From Litsea cubeba (lineage: Eukaryota; Streptophyta; Magnoliopsida; Laurales; Lauraceae), in the NCBI GenBank assembly GCA_012931725.1, contig CM022948.1, forward strand, positions 67,120,423 to 67,184,422: a stretch of 64,000 bases of DNA, in the 5' to 3' direction. The notes under the pieces were generated by a model. That model saw only the letters and a program-made list of their open reading frames with translations. It was not told the origin of the DNA and searched no databases. Shown here piece by piece: positions 1 through 11,144 of the stretch (positions are counted from its first letter, which is position 1; every line of letters begins with the position of its first letter). The translations under genes were made by a program, and so were the position numbers.

Positions 1-118
1 ATTAACACCTATGGAGGTATAAATAATGTAAACAGCCTTGATTAAATCAATAGGCTCTTATTCTTAAAATTCAGAATTTAAATCTGAATATATACAATTT
101 CGATTTCATGTCAGTTAC

Positions 119-276
119 CTGTCGGTTAACCGACAGATGGATTACGGCTAACCGAACTTAAATTCGGCCACCCCACGGTTACAATTCCAGAGAGAAGTAA
201 TTCACTAAAAACACAGAACTCGGTTAACCTGTCGGTTAACCGAACTACATTTGTCGGCTGACCGAACTTGGTTCGG
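119..276. repeat. Iterated GGTTAACC palindromes
   Basis: CTGTCGGTTAACCGACAG (119-136) is a perfect 18-bp palindrome. Its core recurs near 220-243 (TCGGTTAACC, GTCGGTTAACCGA), with weaker variants (GGCTAACCGAACT, GGCTGACCGAAC) between. The cluster sits in LTR-like sequence and may be an iterated protein-binding site of the element promoter; this is inference. Confidence 0.6.
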
Positions 277-1339
277 TCAAGCCTCTGTTCACAAACCAGA
301 GACACAATTTTTCCAACATTTCCAACGTCGGTCACTCATCGCTTCAAATTCTAAAGAATACTACAATTATACTTGATCAGCCATTTAGTCAATCAAAGCT
401 CATCATTGTGTAAACTGAACTAAGTTCAGTCATAAGCTTCAAATTCAAAAACAGACTTAAAACAAAACAACTTAATATGATGATTAAAGATCCACAAAAT
501 TGATTTCTTCCTCTCCCTATTTCCTTCCATTCAACCTGCACACAACATAGGACCTCCTGTCCTCTCTTCAATATTACTTCATTCATAAGAAACACTTCTA
601 ATTATCATTCAACCCTTCTTCTTCACCAATCAATCAACCACACACATGTAAACTAATCAAATTTAGGGCTGAATTTATATTCCATAACATAATCAAGAGA
701 AAGACTACATCATTTGAACACAAATAGAAACACTTCTATGTTTTTAAAAGATCACTCAATCAACATCAAAGCTATCAATTCTCTTCTCCAACTCATGCAT
801 ATAATTAGATTTTATACCAAAACAGAGCTGAACTTAAATAGAGAAACACACCAATAACATAAAATAACATTTAATCACAAACATATGCTTATACTTGCCT
901 TAATAGATGTTAAACACAAAAACCCCTTTCTTTTAAGCTCAATTAGAGATGAATTCCACCTCTTGAAACCCTAAGACTAAGAACAATCCCATAACAAACC
1001 TCTTATAAGTTATTGAGCTAAAAACCATTCCAATCCATTTAATAAAACTCAAAAGTTCTCTAACTATGATGATTTACTTACTTGTTATCCCAAGGAAGAG
1101 AAATAACAGATTCTCTTCAACTTCAACTTCAAGGAAAACCAAGCACAGTGAAGAAGATGATGATGAAAATCACAAATTCTTTTTCAAAATCACTTGCACA
1201 ACTCCAAGTTCAACAATCGTGGAATAAGAACGAAGAAGAAATGAAGGAGTAGAGACCTCAAAGTTCAGCACAGCTGAACTAAAATGAACCCACCGACTGA
1301 AACTCTATTTGGTTTCTTTTAAAACCATTTATAATGAAT

Positions 1340-1499
1340 TTTGCACATGAGTATTGCTACCTGGACATACTTTTTGGCATGAATCTTGGACAAACCCCTA
1401 TGTTACCCCTTGAATATCAGTATTCAAGGGGTAACATAGGGGTTTGTCCAAGATTCATGCCAAAAAGTATGTCCAAGTAGACTTTTTGTTTGCACATGA
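1340..1499. mobile_element. Foldback/MITE-like hairpin with 11-bp direct repeats
   Basis: Positions 1357-1416 and 1421-1480 are reverse complements over 60 bp with a single mismatch, separated by a 4-base loop (TCAG). The hairpin is flanked by identical 11-bp direct repeats TTTGCACATGA at 1340-1350 and 1489-1499, as expected of a target duplication. An 11-bp duplication fits the upper range of Mutator-like elements (usually 9 bp). The inverted repeats do not reach the inner edges of the direct repeats, so the class is uncertain. The transcript would fold into a nearly perfect stem and could feed small-RNA production. Confidence 0.6.
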
Positions 1500-1883
1500 A
1501 CCCTTTTTCATTTCACCTATTTCAATTTTAAGTCAAATTAAGACCTATTTGACTCATCTTAAGTCAAATGAAAACATGTGTATCATGAAAATTGATATAC
1601 TCATTGAAATACACATGATGGTATAAAGTTTTACCACATTCGACGAAATACATATAAATCCGTATTTACAGAAAAATCCTTAATTCCATTTAGTTGAGCC
1701 TCAAAACCAACTTAATTAACTTAGTGTCTTCCAACTCAGTCCATTATGCTCAATTCATTTATTCAAAACTAATTTGACCCATACAATTCCTTAATCTCCA
1801 TTAAGTTGACTAATCATACGTTAATCCATACTAATCTCGATTAATTAGAGTTAATCCTGACTAACTCTGGATGGGGTGTAACA

Positions 1884-2281
1884 TCCAGCCTGCTAGTCTA
1901 GTTCTGATTATATCTAGAAGTTTAGTGAAGTATGAGTGGCAACTGCTTCCAAGGAATAGAGGAACTCCCAAGTAGTCTATTGGAAGGGTTGACTGCTGAG
2001 TTTGGAGAAGATCTGTGACCAATGACCATGTGAGTTCTTCTGGCATTACAATTTCCAAGGAAAATATGGCTTTTCTGAAGGTTGATGGTCTAGCCTGAGG
2101 AGTCCTGATCAGCTCTTAGGATTGCTGAAAGCCTACTAAGATATTTTTGTCTTGCCTTTGAGGAAGTATAACATGTCATCAGCATAGAAGAGATGGCAGG
2201 GAGAGTGGAGAAGACTGGGGAGATGGGAGTAATGGCTCTTCCAATCCTGAGTTTCTCCACCTAAAGGCTGAGAATCTCCTC
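1884..2281 (-). pseudogene. LINE reverse transcriptase, downstream part
   Basis: This is the 3'-ward part of a plant LINE ORF2 on the minus strand. The palm motif reads FYADDM near 2175 (usual form FADD), and further on the frame shows PIDYLGVPLF followed by TRLAGW, the conserved thumb-side block of plant LINE RTs. Several frameshifts and stops make it a dead copy. It is collinear with the upstream part at 5960-7060: the residues LAED are completed across the insertion at 2281/5960. It ends abruptly at 1884, where another LTR element begins. Confidence 0.8.
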
Positions 2282-2621
2282 TGTGAGACCCCACCCCTGG
2301 TGGGCCCTCATTGTGAATTTGAATACTATATATTAGCTTAAGTATTTTAATTATATTAATTATAGGGCTTAGTGAGGGTAGTTATGTATTTTCCTAGGGT
2401 TAGTCTAGTGGTGTAATTAGTAGAGTCAATAGGGTGTCTTTTGTTATTTCTTAGAGTTGGTTAGTTTGTTAGAGGCCCTAGCTAGAGTTTTGTTTTTACC
2501 ATAGGGGGTTTGCACCAAGGAATCTTCTAGAAGGTCACCTAAAGACCCAAATACCCTTTACCCTAACCCTAATCCTATTTTAACCCTAAGGGCAATCTTG
2601 TCCCTAACCCAAAAACCCAAC

Positions 2622-2630
2622 CTATATAAA
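2622..2630 (+). promoter_or_regulatory. LTR TATA box
   Basis: CTATATAAA lies about 340 bp inside the solo LTR, followed by a C/T-rich stretch as expected near a plant retrotransposon start site. The transcription start is not shown by sequence alone. Confidence 0.5.
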
Positions 2631-3420
2631 CAAAACCCTCCCCCTGCCCTAACAACTACTGTTCATCTCCTTTTTCCTTTCTCTCAAGTTTCAATCTCTT
2701 CTCTCTTCTTCTTCTTCTTCTTCTTCCCCAATTCCCTGCAACGAACCCTCGTCTCCCCCCTCCAATCTCTCTTTTCTCTTCCTCACCCCAGAAATCCCTT
2801 AACAGAAGGCCAGCTGAGATCGACCTGCACCATAAGAGCTACTGTCGAGACCCTGCCTTTTGGTTTCCCTGTGGTTTTCTTTCTTTTCCTTCTACCTTCA
2901 ATCGATCAAGGCAAGTGCACTGTGCTGGTAGTCTAGATTGCATGTTTCCTTCCTTTGATTTGTAGTAGAATTCCAATTGGTAATATATATGTTTAGATCG
3001 ATCCTTGAGCATGTTTGTTTGGCTCCTTTGGCCATTGATGGATGGGATTACCTCATTTGGATGATCAATGGCCGGTTGATGATGGGTGGATGATGTAGGA
3101 ATGATTATTTTGCTTCTGTGATGGTCTATGGAGAAACCCAGGAGAATTGGGTTGCAGTGATGGGTTTTCCGAAGATGGAATGACGAGAACCCACCTCGTT
3201 GTGTTGTGATCGGAATCGAAGTAGGACCACCCTTGGTAGATCAGGACCCTACGTCTATGTGAGGGGGGCCTGTGCGACCATGGGGTGCTACTTGATCTGG
3301 ATTCTGATCAGAGGTGGACCACCATTCCTGTGCTTTAATGAAGAGAAGTTGTGTCCTGTCGCAGAACTGGGTTCTGTAACAGAACACAACACTGATAGGA
3401 GAGATGGACAGAGTCCAGCG

Positions 3421-3980
3421 ATGGCCGAGCTCCGCACCTGCAGAGCCCAGCGGTTGCCGAGCTCAGCATTAGTGCAGCTCAGCAACTGCCGAACTCAGCA
3501 CTTGCAGAGCCCAGCGGTTGCCGAGCTCAGCGTTAGCGCAGCTCAGCAACTGCCGAGCTCAGTACTGGCCGGACTCAGCGCTGGATTCAGCACTAGACGA
3601 ACTCAGAGTTCTGCCGAGCATGATGATTAGGATGAGATTTGCGTTTAGCCGAGCTAAGTGTATAGGCCGAGCTCAGTGCCCAAAGCCGAGTTCAGTGTTA
3701 CGGCCGAACTCAGTGTTATGGCCGAACTCAGTGTTATGGCCGAACTCAGTGTTTTACTGAGCTCAGCGCCAGACCGGGTTCCGTGCCAGACCGGACTTCG
3801 AGCTTAGCCGAACTCAGTGCTTAACCGAGCTGAGAGCTAAACCAACCTCTGTCCTGACAAGCCCAATGCATTTCCCCGAACTCAGCTGGGTGATCCAACT
3901 GAGCTAGGCCCTTTGCCGAGCTGAGCTGGGTGGCCGAACTGAGTATCAATTGAGCTCCATTGCTTAGCCGAACTCCGAGA
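3421..3980. repeat. Degenerate tandem array, CCGA(A/G)CTCAG core
   Basis: Inside the solo LTR, the core CCGAACTCAG or CCGAGCTCAG recurs more than a dozen times at irregular 15-40 bp spacing. The tightest run is 3697-3750, where an 18-bp unit (TGTTATGGCCGAACTCAG) repeats almost perfectly. An approximately 80-bp block (GCTCAGCA...TTGCCGAGCTCAGC) is also duplicated near 3455-3560. The open reading frames here arise from the repeats and are not genes. Confidence 0.75.
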
Positions 3981-5959
3981 TGGATTTCCAAAAAGGCGGG
4001 ATTTCAACAAAGGAGACTAGAACCTGGGACATTCCCTTCAGCCAGAATTCTTAGTGTGCACGGCCAACTACCCAGGCCAGGGAGTTAGCCGAACTCACAG
4101 GAAGTTCTGGACAAACAGGCTTTGCCTGTAGGGTGTTTTTCCTTCTCTGGTCCCAGTGTGCCGAGCTGACCGCCCAGGCCAGGAGGTCGGTTGAGCACAC
4201 TGTGTATAGTGACGATCCCCAGATTCTAATTTCTATTGTTGCAATCATATGTAGGGCCCATTGACCATTCAAATAGACTTCCATCACTGTGCCAGCCACG
4301 AGTCAATGGTACGGCTCAACCTTGACTCGTGGGGTCCACTAATTAAAGTCCTGGTTATGTAATCTTAGATGATTCGACCTTTATACGTTACCAAATGATG
4401 CACACAACTTCTAAGCACCAAACACAATATTCCTTAGCATCTGTGGTTTCACTTAAAGATCGAATTACCTGAGATGGACCTGTATCCGAAAATGGACCAT
4501 TTACCTAGGTTGGACTGTTGCTATCTCCCTATGATTCGTGTACTTGGAGATTCATCTCCCTCATACTATGACTATCACTCTATTGTCCTTATTATTGCTC
4601 ATATCTGTTAATTAAATGGAAAATGGAGGACCTAAACCTAGGAATACTTAGAGGTGACCCGGTAAACTGATTGGGTGGATCATTGACCCGTGTCTGTGGC
4701 TAGGCGGGCCCTTTTTATGGCCTAAGTTGGTTGTGAATTACCCTAGAATGGAGAGGTTAGATTGTATGGGCTGGTGACCCATTGTGGATGTAAATGGATC
4801 ATATGTTATTGAACATGGACTTATATATATATCATATGGACTGTTATAGATCAGGCCATGTATTTGGTGGGCCTTGGTATGGATCCAATGATGGAATTGG
4901 ACTTGGACTATGATCCACAGTTTATATTGAGTACTTGGACCTCTTAGGGACTTTTGTTAGGACCTTGTTCACGCAAGGCAAAGCCTAGACAGACACAGAC
5001 CTTTATTGTTTCCGAGTCGGCATAGACATTCACTGAGTTGATTTAAGCTCAGCCAGTTGGACTGATCATCACTGGTAGGAGCTATTGAGATTTGTGTGTG
5101 GCTATCATGATGAGCACTGTTGGGACGGACGGTGTGATGCCGGTTCCGGTCGTTGTGGATGATGTTGATGATATTTTGCAGGGTTAGTAATCCCTAGCAT
5201 TAGCTTAGGATCCCTACTGCGACTGTGTTCAGTATGGGAGGGCCGCGGCATAATATCCCGCGGTGACCAGCTTATGTGGATGTGCCATATTGTGTAGGTT
5301 TATTATTGTTATGCTTATTATGATTCTACATTGTTATCTTACACGACCGCATAGCATATGTACCTTTGTTACTCTCTTAACTTTATACATGTCTTTACTC
5401 ATTTTGATGCATACATTCTATATTATCTGCATATTGTGACTTGCCAGATCTTTAGATCTGACCCACTCTTGGTGCTTAGGTCTTGACCCCGAGTTCGAGG
5501 GCGATGCGTTCGCACTCGTTGAGGTACCCGTAGTAGGCGACTACGGATGGGGGCCGGCCGACCATGAGGTCGAGCCGGAAGGTGGAGAGCCGACACCAGC
5601 TGCAGGGGTTTGAGCGTTCTTTTATTTAGGGTTTTGAGAGACATTTGTTGTGAGTTGGGTAGTAATGAAAAATATGTAATTAAACTTTGATTTGTTATCT
5701 CTATACATTTAGGCTGGACATCAGCCCTTTTACATTTGACATATATACGATGATACCTTATGCTTCCGCTATCTCTGTATGGCTTCCGCTTATAATACGC
5801 TTCCGCAATAATAACTGTTGTTACATATTCGTTCAAAAAGTTTTAAATTGGACCTCACTGCGGACCTACGATCTTGGAAGTTCTCAGATTTTCCGGGAAG
5901 TAACGCGCCAATTTCGGTACTTTGATGATTTTCTCGGTATCCGGAATTGGGGCGTTACA

Positions 5960-7060
5960 TCCTCAGCTAGAATGAAGAGATAGGGAGACAGAGGACAGCC
6001 TTGCTGCAGACCACAGGCTGAGCTAAAAATGACTTTTGTTGACAAGGACCGAGCCTCTACTACAAACCAGCTCTCTCATGAAGTTGATCCAGACCGAGGA
6101 GAAATTGAAGTAATGAAGAGCTCTGAAGAGGAAATCCTAACTCATCTTGTCGAAGGCCTTGGATATATCCAGCTTCATACAGACAATTCCACCTACGGTC
6201 TTGGATTTAAGCTTCAGAAAAAGGTCATGGGCCAGCACAGCATGGTGATAGATAGGTCTTCCTTTGACGAAGGCAGATTGGTGATTGGAGATTAGCTGAG
6301 GAATGATGTCAGATAGCCTGAAAGCCAGGAATCTGACTATGATTTTGTAAGTGAAATTAAGAAGGCTTATGGGGTGGAAGTCTGAAAATGAGGTAGGAGA
6401 TTGGATTTTTGGGATAAGGGTTATAAAGTAGGAGTTGGAAGCCCTGAGAAGCCTACCTGAGGTAAGGAAATGGATTAGCCTTTGTGACATCTTGACCCAC
6501 AGTTTTCCAGCAATGAGTGAAGAAGGCCCCTCTGGACTAGGGGAACTATTTCTCTTCAAGACAAAGACTGCTTCACGAATCTCCGTAGGAGAGGGAGTAG
6601 CTACCAGGAAGTTATTTTGGACTTCATTGAGAGAGGGACCTGTTAAGTCAAATAGGGCTTCATCCAGAATTGTGCTAGAGCCTGTGGCTTGCAACAGATT
6701 GCTAAAGTGGAGGCTCGCTTGAGCTCTGATATCTTCTTCTTCCTCATAGAGGATTCCATCAACTATAACTTTGTCAATATTGTTGAAGATGCTCCTAGAC
6801 TTGGCCGATTGATGGAAGAATCTGGTATTACGGTCACCATCTTTAAGCCACCTAAGTTTGGCTTTTTGTTTCCAGTGGATGGATTCAGCATTCAACCAAT
6901 CATGCAAGGTTGCCTTCTTTGAATTTAAGGCTAGGAGAGACTGATCACAAGGATGCTCATCGTAAGCCAACTGCGCCTGAAGAACAGCTGCCTCAGGTTC
7001 TGCAATGTTCCTATTCAATTACCCAAAGTGTTAACAATTGAAATTAGTTAAAGGAAACAT
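5960..7060 (-). pseudogene. LINE reverse transcriptase, upstream part
   Basis: A 293-codon open stretch (7018 down to 6137) reads as the linker and start of a plant LINE RT. KAKLRWLKDGDRNTRFFH is the block upstream of the RT domain, FHPISLLNFTYKII and NHQSAFVKGRPI follow, and KLDISKAFDK is motif A, with its Asp present. Beyond a frameshift, GLQQGCPLSPYLFILAED (near 6010-5965) gives the next RT motif before the LTR insertion. Homology extends upstream to about 7060 through an in-frame stop. The endonuclease domain is missing, so the copy is 5'-truncated or was cut by later insertions. Confidence 0.85.
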
Positions 7061-7071
7061 GTCCCATGTGC

Positions 7072-7480
7072 CTATGGGCATTGACCACCTTTTTTGCTAA
7101 TTGGTAAAATTGTATTAAAAGGAAAGAAAGGGCAAAAACCACCAGGACAAGGACAAAAAAGAATACACCATAAGTAAACAAGCAAAGAAAGATCAGGACT
7201 CCCCAGAACATGAGGGGCACTATCCAGCTCGAACCAACAAACAGGGAACAAACCCAACATGGAATTACAATCCCAACAACAAAAAATAGAGCCCAATACA
7301 ATTTCAAACAAGCCCAACAACCAAAGACCAACCCAACAAACAAAAACAAAGCACCGGGGAGCCTGACAGCAGAGAAACGAAGGAGGAGGCAAGCCAAGAG
7401 GGGAGAAAGAGGAAAGGGGATAGCTATTCACCCCACCCAAAGGACCTCAAAATTGGATGAGAAGGAATTCTCGAACTTGT
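7072..7480 (-). mobile_element. Possible second LINE, 3' end
   Basis: On the minus strand this stretch has no motif-bearing protein but ends TTTTAATACAATTT followed by AGCAAAAAAGG near 7085, which resembles plant LINE 3' tails. It abuts the 5' side of the LINE fragment at 5960-7060 in the same orientation. No target duplication was found. It may instead be unrelated AT-rich DNA. Confidence 0.25.
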
Positions 7481-9474
7481 AGTAGAGCTAAACATGCCAC
7501 TCAAACTGTCCAAAAAAAACCAACTGAGCTTTCATCCAGGATTGGACCACTCAAACTAAAGAGAGCTACAAACATTGCACCGATTCACTACTACGCAAGC
7601 AGATCGTCACAGACACGACCACTCTTGGTTTTTAAAACAGGCTATCGAACTTATTAGGGTGTGATTTGTCCGACGACTAATGCTAAGTATCATTCAGTCT
7701 TGTGATCCACAAATTAGACATCTACCAAAACTTAGATTTATTCCTACATTGTTAGCCATAACATCAAAGGGTTTAAAATAAATGATCAAAATATAATAAA
7801 ATAATTGCAGGCCAACTTCCAAATGTTGCATTACATCTAACAGCAAGAAATGTCGTATTAATCTATTCATTGGAGCGTACACTTTCAGTTTAGGCCAAGT
7901 TTGGCAACCATAAAACAAAATACCCTGTGTGAAAGTATAGTGTTTATAAGAGTACAAAGAACATAATCCAGTGATTATGATAATGACCCACAACTCAAGA
8001 ACATAATCCAGTGATTATGATAATGACCCACAACTCATGAAAGAATTTAACATTATAAAATCCATACATCTGTGTGAAAGGGAAAGACTGTTGTGAGAGC
8101 TTCTAACGCAACAAATTTTTTTTCTTCTTTCTAAATTGCTTCTAATGCAACATTGCTATCAAGATTTCTATATATACCAACACAGATAGAGAGATATAGA
8201 GGAGTAACTTCCATCATGTGAAGAGAGAGAGAAGGGCTTGGGGTCTCTAAAGAGACCATTCCAAAAGAGATTTAATTTTCAATACAATGTGTGAGCAGTG
8301 GGAAATTGAAAGAAAAGTGAAGGTAGAAACTTGAGCAGCATAACAGAAGTGAAAGAGAGGAAGAAACCCCATAGATGATAGATTGAGGAATTGGAATAAT
8401 CTACTTACGCGCAGTGGTGAAAGTAAATCTACAATCTGAGAAAGACATCAGAACGGTCGTCAGATCCTTTGCCAATGGTTTGTTTTCTTTTCTTTGTTTG
8501 GGGTTTTTCAAAAAGGGAGGGTCATCGTTGTGTGTTTTTGGGCTCGGGCATTTGGGTACGTTGGTGCCACCCACAAGAGCACTTGTTCTGATTCTCCCTA
8601 AGACCATTGTGAGTCTATGACATCTTTATTGCTAAAAGAAAAAAAATATGAACTATGTTTTCTATGAAAGAAATTTGGTTATTAATGAGAGGAAATCATG
8701 TCTTGTGGCATGGATTTGCTCTCCACATCTTGTGATCAACACCGCCCTAGATTAGCCTAGTGTTTGACTGTGTGGGTTTAGTGGTTGCCACATGAGGGAT
8801 GAGTCATGATAGGTCAATAGACCTAGGATAAACTTAGGATTCGCACTCCTTAAAAGGAGAAATATATTAAAGTGAAATCCTCTTGTTGGACAATCAAGTT
8901 TTTTAAATTAAAAATATTTTTTAAAAGTCAGAAGCCCGGAAAGACACTTCTAAAAATTCAGTGAAATAAAGCTTTGCGGAAATAGATTACTATGAATTTT
9001 AAAAATTGTATTCCTATAATATGGTAAAATTGAAAAAGAGAATAAAGGTAAAAATCAGTCAATGACTATCACATAATCTTCATCTACTGGAAATCCACCA
9101 CACTGGTAAATCAAGTCTTAGAAAAGTCGGGATTCATCTGCATTTCCGTTCGCATATCTTTCACCCGTTGCCTCTTTTACTTCTTTTTTTTATTGATAAA
9201 CACTTATTCACATACTATACAACTCTCACACCATTAGTGCTAGAAGCTGGGATGGATGACTCATTGTTTCCATAGAAGGTAGGTGCCTCTTTAGTGAATC
9301 CATTTTATAATTTAATTTCAGTGTAAACGTCGGCCAAGACTAAGCCCAGTCCATTTTTATTATGGCCCCACATAAAGGTTTGCCACATTAGAAGGGTCCA
9401 TATCCAGCCTGACTTGGTCACTTGGGCATAATAAGAATGAACCGATTGTAGTGTCCCCAGGCCTGGGTCAATTT
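7481..9474. other. Intergenic, no gene recognised
   Basis: AT-rich sequence with stop codons in all frames. The only clear structure is a 40-bp tandem duplication (7958-7997 and 7998-8037). A slightly GC-richer stretch at 8400-8600 has short open frames on both strands without recognisable motifs. Confidence 0.6.
7958..8037. repeat. Perfect 40-bp tandem duplication
   Basis: Two adjacent identical copies of a 40-bp unit beginning AAGAACATAATCCAG. The absence of divergence suggests a recent event. Confidence 0.85.
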
Positions 9475-9686
9475 TGAAAGGTGTTTATATTTTTCACACA
9501 CCCTTTGATATTTTGATTCAGTATATATAATACAAGAGGATACATAAGTTTGAATTCAAAATACAATTCATGCTTAGCCAAACTGATAAGATTGAACTGT
9601 GCTTAGCAGATGAGATAAGAGTGATCTTATCTCTGTAGATGAACAGATTTTATCTCTGTGGATAAGTGGGACCAAGTATGTTATCA
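9475..9686 (-). repeat. Copia 3' LTR
   Basis: 212 bp, matching 14349-14567. It lacks a 6-bp ATACAA-type insertion and one T present in the other LTR. It reads TGATAACATAC...CACCTTTCA on the minus strand. Confidence 0.95.
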
Positions 9687-11144
9687 GGCCCCCGCAAGCT
9701 AAGCGGCCGTGATACGATGCGAAGCTTGGTCATCAATTGTTGAAATCTTGTAGTGCCAAGTCCTTTTGTAAATATGTCTGCCAACTGATCAATGGAGCCC
9801 ACGAAGCGAATTTGAATGTCTCCACGAATAACTTTTTCTCTAATAAAATGATAGTCAATCTCCACATGTTTTGTACGCCCGTGATAGACTGGATTAGATG
9901 CAAGAGCGATGGCACTGATGTTATCACATAAAATTATAGGAGGGGTTTTTAGAAAAATGCCAAGTTCTTTCATCACCATACGAATCCAGTATAGTTCTGC
10001 TGCAATGAGAGCAAGAGAGCAATATTCTGATTCAGTGCTTGAGCGCGACACAGAAGATTGTTTCTTTGCATTCCATGAAATAAGATTTGTTCCAAGAAAG
10101 ACGACATATCCAGAAGTAGATCTTCGATCATCAGGGTCCCTTGCCCAGTCTGCATCACTATATGCAGTGAATTTTATAGGGCCTATGCAGTAGTGCAAAC
10201 CATGTGTGAGAGATCCTTTTAGAAACCGGAGTATACGTTTTACCGCCATCCGGTGGTGAGATCGTGGGTCATGCATAAATTGTCAAACTTGATTCACTGC
10301 ATAGGCTATGTCAGGCCTTGTTAATGTGACATATTGAAGTGCTCCCACCACCTCTGTATTCTTGAGCATTTGAAATTGGATCCCCGTCTGATTTGGATAG
10401 TTTCAAGCCCGGCTGAACCGGCAACTTTATTGGCTTGGCATCATGCATTCTTGTTTTGTGTAAAAGGTCCCAGACATATTTTGTCTGGGTTAGAAATAAA
10501 TCATTGCCAATTCGCGTCGCCTCAATTCCAAAAAAATAATGCAATGGGCCCAAATCTTTCATTGCAAATAGTCTTCCAAGTTCACATAGTAATTTTGGTA
10601 AAGCAAAAGTGTGGTTACTGGTGATAACAATATCATCTACATAGATCAGTAAAATTGTAAACTCACCACCAAACTTTCTCACAAATAGAGATGTATCTGC
10701 AGAGGACCCAATGAACCCCAGGCTTTGAAGGTAGTTGGTGAGACGAAGATACCAGGCCCGAGGAGCCTGTTTTAGTCCATATATGGCTTTATTTAATTTG
10801 CATACATGGGTAGGTTTAGTAGGATCCACAAAACCTTGTGGTTGATCCATGTGAACTTCCTCTGTCAACACCCCATGAAGAAATGCATTATGAACGTCAA
10901 GTTGACGAATTGGCCATCCAAGTTGGACAGCAATGGATAAAACCAACCTGATCGTGGTGTGTTTAACCACTGGACTAAACGTCTCCCCATAGTCAATTCC
11001 TGCTTGTTGATGAAATCCTTTTGCAACCAAACGTGCTTTATATCTCTCAATAGAACCATCAGATTTTTTTTTTTATTTGTATACCCATTTACATCCAACA
11101 ATGTTTAGCCCCGGTTTGATAGGTACCAAAGTCCATGTACCCTA
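9650..11144 (-). pseudogene. Copia RT and RNase H region
   Basis: The RT frame continues the integrase frame after two adjacent stops (near 11145 and 11142) and a third in an A-run near 11073. It shows LDVHNAFLHG (motif A, with Asp), YGLKQAPRAWY, and the catalytic YVDDIV box. It shifts frame near 10320. RNase H (10276 to 9650) shows YSDADWA, STSGYVVFLG, SRSSTESEY and ADIFTKGL, all with their acidic residues. The catalytic boxes are intact, so the defects are stops and shifts, not active-site loss. The RNase H frame ends inside the LTR. Confidence 0.92.
9687..9700 (-). promoter_or_regulatory. Polypurine tract (plus-strand primer)
   Basis: On the minus strand, TTGCGGGGGCC lies directly before the 3' LTR, the position of the polypurine tract. 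It is short and interrupted by pyrimidines, so it is probably eroded. Confidence 0.45.

Larger units (their letters stand above)
1..1883 (-). mobile_element. LTR retroelement, terminal portion (open at left edge)
   Basis: Read on the minus strand, the sequence starts at 1883 with TGTTACACCCC, a common start for plant chromovirus-type LTRs, exactly where the LINE reading frame at 1884 breaks off after residues RLAGW. This suggests an LTR element inserted into the LINE with its LTR edge at 1883. The other edge and target duplication lie outside the window; the expected duplication is TCCAG (1884-1888). No element protein is readable here. The block holds the palindrome cluster at 119-276 and the hairpin at 1340-1499. 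It could be a complete LTR, part of one, or mixed debris. Confidence 0.45.
2282..5959 (+). mobile_element. Large solo LTR (chromovirus, Del/Tekay-like)
   Basis: The element starts TGTGAGACC and ends GGGGCGTTACA (TG...CA). It is flanked by the perfect 5-bp duplication TCCTC at 2277-2281 and 5960-5964, and splits one LINE reading frame. There are no gag/pol reading frames, no internal second LTR and no primer site, so a solo LTR of 3678 bp fits best. Very long LTRs are known for the Del/Tekay chromoviruses, and the GGCGTTACA end fits them; the clade is inferred. A TATA box is at 2623-2629, a C/T-rich leader follows, and an internal repeat array lies at 3421-3980. Confidence 0.75.

Noticed and set aside
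2561..2590. CCCTAACCCTAATCC telomere-like stretch
   Set aside because: Only about two imperfect units, inside the solo LTR near its TATA box; not a telomere.
3199..3760. Overlapping open frames in the CCGAACTCAG array
   Set aside because: The length comes from the repeat structure; there are no motifs, and the block lies inside an LTR.
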